Positions 1-6,885 of a DNA stretch of 64,000 bases are shown one piece after another. The translations under genes and the position numbers were made by a program. The notes beneath the pieces were generated by a model. The model saw only the letters and a program-made list of their open reading frames with translations, searched no databases and was not told the DNA's origin. How positions within the stretch are numbered: position 1 is the first letter of the stretch; the number at the start of each line of letters is the position of its first letter. This DNA comes from Lutimonas zeaxanthinifaciens. Its GTDB lineage: Bacteria; Bacteroidota; Bacteroidia; Flavobacteriales; Flavobacteriaceae. The stretch covers positions 3,038,001 through 3,102,000 of the forward strand of contig NZ_CP129964.1 of NCBI RefSeq assembly GCF_030503675.1. The letters run 5' to 3'.

Positions 1-158
1 ATCTTTTTTACCGGACCCGTAATTACAATGATAACCCCATTTTCATTGTTTGAAACGGTACCAGATAGTTCCATGGAAAGAGCCAGCTTGTTGACAAAGG
101 GTCTAAATCCGACTCCCTGCACCCTTCCGGTACAAATTATTTCAAAAGTAGAAAGCAT
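1..158 (-). CDS. hypF: Carbamoyltransferase HypF, N-terminal fragment (cut by window edge)
   Basis: Only the first 52 or so codons are in the window; the frame runs open off the left edge. The fragment is an acylphosphatase-like domain with the signature GRVQGVGFRPFV at about residues 11-22 and the Asn-containing strand SGTVSNNENG after it, which is how HypF begins. HypF carbamoylates the C-terminal Cys of HypE during synthesis of the CN ligands of the NiFe site. I chose the ATG at 158 because it is preceded by AAGGA at a normal distance. It starts 22 nt after the hyaD stop on the same strand, so it is probably co-transcribed with the uptake hydrogenase. A stand-alone acylphosphatase cannot be excluded from this fragment, but the context makes HypF much more likely. 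Confidence 0.85.
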   Translation of the reverse strand, partial: MLSTFEIICTGRVQGVGFRPFVNKLALSMELSGTVSNNENGVIIVITGPVKK

Positions 159-179
159 TTCTGGTCCTTGTAAAATGAT

Positions 180-722
180 TCACACTAAATTATGATTTTT
201 AGTGTTAATTTCATCCGCCAATTCCATAATTAGGTCGATAGTTTCGGGGATCGCTTTTGCAACTTCATAAGACAGGTCCAGCGTCATGGGTTTCATCTCA
301 TCAATACTAATTGTAAAAAGATGTATTGTTGGTTTTTTATCCAGTAAATACAAGGCCTCAACCATATCTTTTAAACCGACATCGTGAACGCTTAAAGTTG
401 ATGGAAAATCAGAAGCAAACCTGGGTTTGATCAGAGAAACAGTTCCTTGCCCTTTCCCGTCCATCGTTGCATCCACAAAAATTATATGTCCATAAGCCTC
501 GATGCAACTCAGCAATAAAAATCCTCCGGTCCCTCCGTCCAGAATATCCATATAAGGAGGTAAATCCAATGAATTCATTTCCTGAATCAACTGCACACCA
601 ACCCCTTCATCACCCATCAGATAATTCCCGATTCCAAGCACAAGAATACTTTGAGATTTGTCTTTCTCAAAAAAATATGCGTCGCTGCTGATGGCTAATT
701 TATCTCCCCTATTGTCCTTCAT
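180..722 (-). CDS. hyaD: Hydrogenase maturation protease, HyaD/HybD family
   Basis: Nickel-dependent endopeptidase that removes the C-terminal extension of a NiFe-hydrogenase large subunit after metal insertion. GIGN at residues 30-33 and MGDEGVG (acidic Ni ligand at Glu39) match the family; the second acidic site (LDGGTGG) and the His of SVHDVG are also present. The 180-residue length fits, with a short extra N-terminus of about 24 residues before the core. It is the fourth gene of the minus-strand uptake operon, so its substrate is probably HyaB. It is separated from hyaC by 136 nt that contain a long inverted repeat. A second protease gene (9593) serves the other hydrogenase. Confidence 0.93.
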   Translation of the reverse strand: MKDNRGDKLAISSDAYFFEKDKSQSILVLGIGNYLMGDEGVGVQLIQEMNSLDLPPYMDILDGGTGGFLLLSCIEAYGHIIFVDATMDGKGQGTVSLIKPRFASDFPSTLSVHDVGLKDMVEALYLLDKKPTIHLFTISIDEMKPMTLDLSYEVAKAIPETIDLIMELADEINTKNHNLV

Positions 723-738
723 TTCCTGAATTTAGTTT

Positions 739-814
739 TTTAAGCTTGCCCAACGGTCAGTCTTGAGCCTAATATCACACACACTTCAGACTGCTTCCTG
801 CGGGCAAGCTTAAA
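739..814 (-). repeat. Nested stem-loop between hyaC and hyaD
   Basis: Perfect 13-bp inverted repeat, TTTAAGCTTGCCC at 739-751 and its reverse complement at 802-814, enclosing 50 nt that contain a second inverted pair (CAGTCT 758-763, AGACTG 788-793). No T-run follows on either strand, so it does not look like a simple intrinsic terminator. It could be an mRNA processing or stability element separating the structural genes from the protease and hypF part of the transcript, or a small mobile remnant. Confidence 0.55.
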
Positions 815-858
815 TCCAATTAACACAACTAAATTTTGATGATCCTTTAAACAGATTA

Positions 859-1578
859 CTAAATGTGATCATCATCTTTTAAACGTTCTTTTCTTACAAA
901 TTTATACCCACTGATCATTGCAGAAGATTCGCCTCTGCCCTCAAGCCAGTCATGATAAAACACCAGATATACATGGATCAGTGTAAAAATGATAAACAGC
1001 CAGGTTGAGATATGATGTATGAATCTTGTTGTCATCTCATCTCCAAGGAAAGCCGGAACCCAGGAAAATAATTTGGGCAACCACCAGGATGATGTTGGAG
1101 CATACAAGCCGAATCCCGTAAAGATCTGAACAAGTGCCAGAAGAAACAGAATGATATAAGAGATTGCAGCCAGTGAATTGTGTCCAACGCTGATATTCTT
1201 AAGGACCTCTTTTTCTTCGTTCTGAAGTAGTACATCTATTTTCAACACATGCTTTATATTATCCCTTTGTTTTTTGGTCAGCGGAATGAATGCCCTCCAG
1301 TTGGAGTAATAATTACCTCTGAAAGACCAGTAGATCCTCGCTATTGCATTTAATAAAAAAAGGTAGGCCGTTACAAAATGGATCATTCTGACGGTTCCAA
1401 ACCAATAGGAATCGACTGCTTCAGCCGTAGACATTAACGCCGGCGGGTCAGCTATAATAAAACCAGTAATTGCCAACACAGTAATGCACAAGGCATTTAA
1501 CCAATGAAAAATCCTAACGGGTAGCTCCCATACCAGTACCCTTTTAAAATCATATGTTCTTCTCAATATGGAGTCCAT
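859..1578 (-). CDS. hyaC: NiFe-hydrogenase b-type cytochrome subunit
   Basis: Integral membrane diheme cytochrome b that takes electrons from the hydrogenase small subunit and passes them to quinone. The 239-residue protein opens with VLVWELPVRIFHWLNAL, typical of this family, and has four hydrophobic segments with His residues placed for heme ligation (RIFHWLN, MIHFVTAY, GHNSLAA, RFIHHIST). It follows hyaB by 15 nt on the same strand. Its presence shows that the HyaAB enzyme is membrane-bound and respiratory. Confidence 0.95.
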   Translation of the reverse strand: MDSILRRTYDFKRVLVWELPVRIFHWLNALCITVLAITGFIIADPPALMSTAEAVDSYWFGTVRMIHFVTAYLFLLNAIARIYWSFRGNYYSNWRAFIPLTKKQRDNIKHVLKIDVLLQNEEKEVLKNISVGHNSLAAISYIILFLLALVQIFTGFGLYAPTSSWWLPKLFSWVPAFLGDEMTTRFIHHISTWLFIIFTLIHVYLVFYHDWLEGRGESSAMISGYKFVRKERLKDDDHI

Positions 1579-1593
1579 CTTTTTAATTTTAAA

Positions 1594-3327
1594 TTAAACG
1601 TCACAACTTCCCACATTGGTCACCCTTGAAATGTGGTTTCCTTTTTCATCGTAAAGATGTACGGCACAAGCCAGACATGGGTCAAAACTATGCACGGTTC
1701 GTATGATCTCCAGAGGAAGTTCCGGATCCGCAACCGGAGTATCCAATAAGGCAGATTCATAGGCAGATCGCTGTCCTTTCGGATCTCTTGGAGAAGCATT
1801 CCAGGTAGTCGGTACTACCTGCTGATAATTTTCAGTTTTACCGTCTTTTATTCTGATCCAGTGGGCCAATCCTCCGCGAGGGGCTTCCGTAAATCCAACT
1901 CCCTTTGCTTCAGCAGGCCATTTTGAAGGGTCCCACAATTCAGTATTGGCCATTCGGGAATCTCCGTTTTTAATATTTAATAATAACTGATTGTAGAACT
2001 CCATGGTCCAGTTGGCCACAAGCTTCGACTCAATCCCTCGAGCTGCAGTTCTTCCCAGGGTTGAGAATAAGGCTTCAACAGGCACATCCAGATGAGTCAA
2101 GGCTCCATTAACGGCCTCCTGTATTTCTTTATTGCCCCTTGCATACCCCACAAGTAACCTTGACAATGGCCCAACCTCCATAGGCTTGCCTTGCCATCTC
2201 GGGGTTTTTACAAAACTGTATTTTTGTTCCACATCAAGATGTTCATACGGTGGCTGAGGGCCGGAGTATTTTATATTTGTTTCACCATCCCATGGATGCC
2301 TTCCTTTTTCTGCTCCTTCAGCATAATTGTCGTACCAGGAATTATTGACAAATTCCTCAATATCTCCGTTTCGATGATCTACATCATATACTTTGGAGAG
2401 ATCCCTATTGAGAATAACCCCCTGAGGAAACTTGAAATTTGAAGGGTCACCGTATCCGTTGACCGGGAAATCCCCGTAAGACAGATAATTCCCAACACCT
2501 TTGCCAATACCTCCCCAATCTTTGTAAAAGGAAGCGATTGCCAGTAAATCAGGAATATAAACCTGCTCGATAAAATCTTTTCCTTCTTTGAGTAACTTTC
2601 CAACATGGGCAAGCCGTTCTGCGTTAAGGCCTCCTGTACTGTTTTCATTGATGGCACAAGCCATCCCCCCTACCAGGTAGTTGGGGTGAGGATTTTTCCC
2701 TCCCAGAATCGTATGTACTTTCACAATTTCCTTTTGCCACTCAAGTGCCTCAAGATAATGCGCTACGCCAAGAAGATTAACGGCTGCCGGAAGTTTCATT
2801 TGAGGATGTCCCCAGTATCCATTTGCAAAAATCCCCAACTGTCCGCTATCCACAAATTTTTGGATTCGCTTTTGAATATCACTGAAATATCCGGGTGAAC
2901 TTTTTGGCCAGTTTGAAATACTCTGGGCTATTTTAGAAGTTTCAGCCGGATCAGCACTTAAGGCATTCACAACATCTACCCAGTCCAGAGCATGCAGATG
3001 ATAAAAATGCACTGCGTGGTCATGCATATATAATGCACCCTCCATAATGTTTCTGACCATTTCAGCATTTGGAGGAATTGCAATCCCTAATGCGTCTTCA
3101 ACCGCTCGTACCGAACTGATGGCGTGCACTGTTGTACACACTCCGCAAGTTCTTTGTACAAAAGCCCAAACGTCTCTTGGATCACGGCCCTTAACAATAT
3201 TTTCAAGTCCGCGAACCATGGTACTTGAACTATATGCGTCAACGATTTTACCGTCTTTGATTTCCGCTTCTATTCTTAAATGTCCTTCAATCCTTGTTAC
3301 CGGATCTACAACTATTCTGTTTGCCAT
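1594..3327 (-). CDS. hyaB: NiFe-hydrogenase large subunit (uptake, group 1)
   Basis: Catalytic subunit carrying the NiFe(CN)2CO site for H2 oxidation. With the ATG start at 3327 the protein has 577 residues. The L1 motif RTCGVCTTVH gives Cys61 and Cys64, and the L2 motif DPCLACAVH near the end gives Cys551, Cys554 and His557. The 20 residues after His557 are the removable extension processed by a HyaD-type protease. A TTG two codons upstream (3333) is also in frame, but the ATG six nt after the hyaA stop is the likelier start. It pairs with HyaA and crosses the membrane folded, using the Tat signal of the small subunit. Confidence 0.97.
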   Translation of the reverse strand: MANRIVVDPVTRIEGHLRIEAEIKDGKIVDAYSSSTMVRGLENIVKGRDPRDVWAFVQRTCGVCTTVHAISSVRAVEDALGIAIPPNAEMVRNIMEGALYMHDHAVHFYHLHALDWVDVVNALSADPAETSKIAQSISNWPKSSPGYFSDIQKRIQKFVDSGQLGIFANGYWGHPQMKLPAAVNLLGVAHYLEALEWQKEIVKVHTILGGKNPHPNYLVGGMACAINENSTGGLNAERLAHVGKLLKEGKDFIEQVYIPDLLAIASFYKDWGGIGKGVGNYLSYGDFPVNGYGDPSNFKFPQGVILNRDLSKVYDVDHRNGDIEEFVNNSWYDNYAEGAEKGRHPWDGETNIKYSGPQPPYEHLDVEQKYSFVKTPRWQGKPMEVGPLSRLLVGYARGNKEIQEAVNGALTHLDVPVEALFSTLGRTAARGIESKLVANWTMEFYNQLLLNIKNGDSRMANTELWDPSKWPAEAKGVGFTEAPRGGLAHWIRIKDGKTENYQQVVPTTWNASPRDPKGQRSAYESALLDTPVADPELPLEIIRTVHSFDPCLACAVHLYDEKGNHISRVTNVGSCDV

Positions 3328-3333
3328 GTTCAA

Positions 3334-4482
3334 TTAGTTTTCTTCTGTATTTTCTTCGTTCTTCTCAAGTTTTTCCTCATTAATTCGGCCTCTCGTATAT
3401 CGGCCTTTCAGCTCGCTATACTTTGACACATTTGCAGCAATTGAGTGAGCGGTTAAACCCGCAGCAACTACTCCGGTGGCAATTTTTCCTATTTTATCAG
3501 CCGAACTTTCAATTCCGAATCCCGGAACATTGGTCATTCTTTTATAAAATGGTCCGTTGTCCCAGAATTTAGCTTCGCTGCAACCAATGCATCCATGTCC
3601 TGATTCAATTGGGAAACTCACTCCATTATTCCATTTCATACTCGCACAGGCGTTGTATGTAGATGGTCCTTTGCATCCTAGTTTATACAAACAGTAACCT
3701 TCTTTTGCATGAATATCATCAAAAGATTCCGCAAAAAGTCCTGCATCAAAATAAGGTCTTCTGTAACAGGTGTCATGAACCCTTTTACCGTAAAATGCTT
3801 TCGGTCTTCCCAACCTGTCAAGTTCAGGAAGTCTTTCAAAAGTTACATAATGAACGATAAGAGCAGCCATGGCCTCTCCGATTGGCGGACATCCGGGCAT
3901 CTGAACAATGGGCTTGTTCTTGATTATTTTGTGAATCGGAGTAGCTCCTGTAGGGTTAGGTTTCGCACCTTGTACACATCCATTGGTAGCACAACTTCCC
4001 CAGGCAATGATTGCCTTGGCTCCTTCGGCTGCTTCCTTTAAATGATCCAAAGCCGTTTTTCCTGCAATCGTGCAATATACACCATTGGAACCCATGGGAA
4101 CCGATCCCTCTACACAAAGAATATATTCTCCATGATACTTCTTCATGGTATCGTGTTTTGCAGCCTCAGCCTGATGGCCCGAGGCAGCCATAAGCGTCTC
4201 TGTATAGTCGAGTGAGACATTGTCGAGAATGATATCCGCTACGATTGGATGATTGGAACGTATAAATGACTCGCTACAGCAAGTGCATTCCTGATAGTGT
4301 TCCCAGATAATTGGAAGTCGGTACTTTGTTTCCAGTGCGTTTGCTACCTGACCCATAAGAGAGTTCTCCAAACCCATATAAGCAGTAATAAAAGCCGCAA
4401 ATTTCATGAAGTCACGACGATTATATCCTTTGCTTATTGCGCTGTCGTAATAGGTCTCTCTAACCCCATATTTTTTAGCCAT
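3334..4482 (-). CDS. hyaA: NiFe-hydrogenase small subunit, Tat-exported, O2-tolerant type
   Basis: Iron-sulfur subunit that carries electrons from the NiFe site to HyaC. The N-terminus has a twin-arginine signal (NRRDFMK, residues 21-27). Cysteines 66, 68, 69, 164, 169 and 198 (ECTCCSES, GSCATNGC, GCPP) have the same spacing as the six ligands of the proximal [4Fe-3S] cluster of E. coli Hyd-1, including the two extra Cys linked to oxygen tolerance. Medial and distal cluster motifs follow (HDTCYRRP, CLYKLGCKGP, GCIGCSE). The C-terminus has a hydrophobic anchor followed by a charged tail. It is the first gene of its operon, 146 nt from divergent hypA. Confidence 0.97.
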   Translation of the reverse strand: MAKKYGVRETYYDSAISKGYNRRDFMKFAAFITAYMGLENSLMGQVANALETKYRLPIIWEHYQECTCCSESFIRSNHPIVADIILDNVSLDYTETLMAASGHQAEAAKHDTMKKYHGEYILCVEGSVPMGSNGVYCTIAGKTALDHLKEAAEGAKAIIAWGSCATNGCVQGAKPNPTGATPIHKIIKNKPIVQMPGCPPIGEAMAALIVHYVTFERLPELDRLGRPKAFYGKRVHDTCYRRPYFDAGLFAESFDDIHAKEGYCLYKLGCKGPSTYNACASMKWNNGVSFPIESGHGCIGCSEAKFWDNGPFYKRMTNVPGFGIESSADKIGKIATGVVAAGLTAHSIAANVSKYSELKGRYTRGRINEEKLEKNEENTEEN

Positions 4483-4528
4483 ATCCGTATTTATTAAGAG
4501 TAAAATCTTAGTGAAAAGAAAATTAAGC

Positions 4529-4536
4529 TAAACTTA
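4529..4536 (-). promoter_or_regulatory. Candidate -7 element of the hya operon
   Basis: On the minus strand this reads TAAGTTTA, seven of eight matches to the Bacteroidota -7 consensus TAnnTTTG. No TTG -33 element is found upstream; instead the palindrome at 4559-4572 lies with its centre 33 nt away. That is where a class II activator would sit (about -41.5 from the inferred start near 4524). Confidence 0.45.
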
Positions 4537-4558
4537 GTATTTTTAATTAGCTGATTCC

Positions 4559-4572
4559 ATGATATTTATCAT
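4559..4572. promoter_or_regulatory. Palindromic operator, CRP/FNR type, between hyaA and hypA
   Basis: ATGATATTTATCAT is an inverted repeat of the form TGAT-N4-ATCA, the core of FNR-family sites (TTGAT-N4-ATCAA). The inner 13 bases (TGATATTTATCAT) recur exactly at 4999-5011, ahead of hoxF. The operator lies midway between two outward -7-like elements, as expected if one bound dimer activates both divergent operons. The identity of the regulator is inferred only from the motif. Confidence 0.6.
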
Positions 4573-4593
4573 GATTTTTTAAAAATATTAGAT

Positions 4594-4601
4594 TAAATTT
4601 A
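4594..4601 (+). promoter_or_regulatory. Candidate -7 element of hypA
   Basis: TAAATTTA matches seven of eight positions of TAnnTTTG, and its centre lies 32 nt from the centre of the operator at 4559-4572. The inferred transcription start near 4606 leaves a leader of about 22 nt before the hypA ATG at 4629. Confidence 0.45.
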
Positions 4602-4628
4602 TAGGTTAAACTTTAACTTCCCAATCAA

Positions 4629-4970
4629 ATGCATGAACTGTCTATAGTCATGGGGATTCTAAAAATTGCTGAGACAGAAACCAAAAAAGCAGGAGCGGAT
4701 ATTGTCGAATCAATTGAGCTGGAAATCGGGACACTGTCAGGTGTTGAGATGGCGGCTTTGGATTTTGCCTGGGAAGAAGGGGTTAAAAACACGGTTCTGG
4801 AGAAGGCGGAAAAACACATAGCGGTCATTCCCGGGAAAGCACAATGTATGGAATGTGACAGTATCTTTGAACTCGAAAATGTTTACGATCCATGTCCTGA
4901 ATGCAACAACTATTTAAAAGGTATCATTCGAGGCAAGGAGTTAAGGGTAAAGGCCCTTGAAGTAAGCTGA
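4629..4970 (+). CDS. hypA: Hydrogenase nickel incorporation protein HypA
   Basis: Nickel chaperone that works with HypB to deliver Ni to the large-subunit precursor. At 113 residues it has the family length. It starts MHELSIV, with the Ni-binding His2, and carries the structural zinc site as two CxxC pairs, Cys73/Cys76 and Cys89/Cys92. It is the first plus-strand gene of the locus and is separated from hoxF by about 90 nt that contain a second copy of the operator, so it may be transcribed alone as well as with hoxF. One hypA copy presumably serves both hydrogenases. Confidence 0.96.
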   Translation: MHELSIVMGILKIAETETKKAGADIVESIELEIGTLSGVEMAALDFAWEEGVKNTVLEKAEKHIAVIPGKAQCMECDSIFELENVYDPCPECNNYLKGIIRGKELRVKALEVS

Positions 4971-4998
4971 TCCTGACTTTATTTTTAATTATAAACCC

Positions 4999-5041
4999 TG
5001 ATATTTATCATAGAATTACTGAGTTAATATCCTTATTTTTT
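4999..5041 (+). promoter_or_regulatory. Second copy of the operator plus -7 element ahead of hoxF
   Basis: TGATATTTATCAT at 4999-5011 is identical to 13 bases of the operator at 4559-4572. A -7-like TATTTTTT (5034-5041) is centred 33 nt downstream, the same spacing seen at the hya and hypA promoters. The predicted start near 5046 lies after the TTG at 5041, which argues for the ATG at 5062 as the hoxF start and gives a leader of about 16 nt. Confidence 0.55.
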
Positions 5042-5061
5042 TGCTTCACATTTTTACGATT

Positions 5062-6885
5062 ATGGCTGCTCCAAAAACCCCCCTGCCAAAATCCTCTTTG
5101 ATGGGTATCCTGTGGGATATTCAAAGAAAAAGACGGTTCATCTCCTCAGATGATATGACCAAAATTGCCAAAGAATTCAAAATTTCACGCACCGAATTAG
5201 AAGGCATTATTACTTTTTATCATTTCTTTCACCGCACTCATGCGGGGAATTTTACAATTTACCTAAACAACAGTATTATTTCCAGACAAAGCGGTTTTAC
5301 CTCGGTAAAAAAGGCTTTTGAAAAAGAGCTTGGTATTTCTTTTGGTGAAACCACTGAAGACAAAATGTTTGGATTATATGAAACCTCGTGTATTGGCCTG
5401 AGTGACCAGGAAACCTCCGCCTTGATCAATTTTCAGCCGTTTACAAATCTTACCCCTCTAAAGGTCAGAAACATCATCGGCCAATTAAAATTGGGCACCA
5501 ACCCTTCAGAAATTTGCTCGGTTCCGAAGAATAATATACGATACGTTCCCGAAAAAAATAAAGCTGTATTTATGAAACCTTATGTTCCCGGAGAGGCTTT
5601 GCGCAAGCTCAGGAAAATTTCTCCTGACCAGTTGATCAAACTTGTCATAAAATCAAAGCTGGCAGGAAGAGGAGGGGCCTTTTTCCCTACAGGAATGAAA
5701 TGGGAATTCTGTAAAAAGAATGTCGCAGATCAAAAGTATATTATCTGTAACGCTGATGAAGGAGAACCCGGTACATTCAAAGACAGGGTCCTAATGAATA
5801 AATTTCCCGGGCTTATGATCGAAGGAATGACAATGGCTGCCTACGCAGTTGGCGCAACCAAGGGATATATCTATTTGCGTGCAGAGTATTTTTATTTAAA
5901 GGATAAAATTGAAGCTGAGATCAAAAAATTCAGGAAAAATCATCTTCTGGGAAATGCTATCATGGGAATTTCCGGATTCGATTTTGATGTCGAAATTCAT
6001 ATGGGTGCCGGGGCTTATGTCTGTGGCGAGGAAACTGCATTGATCAGTTCAATTGAAGGCAGGCGAGGTGAACCATCGACCAAGGAGTATTTCCCCGTGG
6101 AAAAAGGGTTATTTAACAAACCAACAATTATCAATAATGTAGAAACCTTGTGTGCAGTTCCGAGAATCGTTAACATGTCACTCAAGAAATACCTCAAAAT
6201 AGGAACCACCGCCACCAAAGGAACTAAATTATTGAGTGTTTCAGGGGATTGCAAGAAACCCGGGATTTATGAAATCGAGTGGGGAATGAAGTTGAAAAAG
6301 TTTTTAAAACTCATTGAAGCAGAAAACCCAAATATGATTCTCTTTAATGGATATGCGGGCGAGTGCCTGTCTTCTGCTGATTTTGATCGTGAGATCTCAG
6401 GCGAAAACCTACTTGCAGAACACGTGCAGTTCCAATGGGATGACCCCATTCAATACGCTCGGAAAATGAGTGCCATTGGACTAAGAAGTGGTGGCTCTTT
6501 CATGGTTTTTAACAAAGAAAGGGATCTCATTCCGGTTTTTGAAAATATTTCCGATTTCTTTGTTGCAGAATCCTGTGGTATATGTGCACCTTGCAGAACG
6601 GGTAACTTTTTACTTACTAAAAAGCTTCAGAAAATAGCACTTTGTCATGCCGAAGAATCTGATCTTGAAGAGATCAAACAATGGAGCACCATTATCAAAC
6701 AGTCCAGTCGATGCGGTCTTGGAAAAACTTCAACAAACTGCTTACTGACAGGTATGTTGAAATTTCCAAATGAATTTCAAAAATGTTTGCTGGCTCAAAG
6801 CGATTTCAATAAATCTTTTGAATCTGAAAATGTTGTAAGTGATTACGATACCATCATTAACGAAATTGAACAAGTCCATGAATAA
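5062..6885 (+). CDS. hoxF: NAD-reducing hydrogenase diaphorase subunit HoxF (NuoE-NuoF fusion)
   Basis: FMN- and NAD-binding diaphorase subunit that passes electrons from the hydrogenase module to NAD+. With the ATG at 5062 it has 607 residues. An N-terminal NuoE-like domain (about 1-150) precedes a NuoF-like domain with GRGGAFFPTG, CNADEGEPGTFKDR (FMN/NAD binding), GAGAYVCGEETAL, and the [4Fe-4S] ligands ESCGICAPCR plus SSRCGLG near the C-terminus. The NuoE-like part has a single Cys in the place of its cluster (ETSCIGLSDQE), so it probably carries no [2Fe-2S] centre. The glycine loop has Phe where many homologues have Gly (GGAFFPTG). It overlaps the next gene by eight bases. Confidence 0.94.
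   Translation: MAAPKTPLPKSSLMGILWDIQRKRRFISSDDMTKIAKEFKISRTELEGIITFYHFFHRTHAGNFTIYLNNSIISRQSGFTSVKKAFEKELGISFGETTEDKMFGLYETSCIGLSDQETSALINFQPFTNLTPLKVRNIIGQLKLGTNPSEICSVPKNNIRYVPEKNKAVFMKPYVPGEALRKLRKISPDQLIKLVIKSKLAGRGGAFFPTGMKWEFCKKNVADQKYIICNADEGEPGTFKDRVLMNKFPGLMIEGMTMAAYAVGATKGYIYLRAEYFYLKDKIEAEIKKFRKNHLLGNAIMGISGFDFDVEIHMGAGAYVCGEETALISSIEGRRGEPSTKEYFPVEKGLFNKPTIINNVETLCAVPRIVNMSLKKYLKIGTTATKGTKLLSVSGDCKKPGIYEIEWGMKLKKFLKLIEAENPNMILFNGYAGECLSSADFDREISGENLLAEHVQFQWDDPIQYARKMSAIGLRSGGSFMVFNKERDLIPVFENISDFFVAESCGICAPCRTGNFLLTKKLQKIALCHAEESDLEEIKQWSTIIKQSSRCGLGKTSTNCLLTGMLKFPNEFQKCLLAQSDFNKSFESENVVSDYDTIINEIEQVHE

Noticed and set aside
5041-5061. TTG start for HoxF 21 nt upstream of the ATG
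   Set aside because: The predicted -7 element covers 5034-5041, so the TTG would not be in the mRNA, and the extra residues are not conserved in type.
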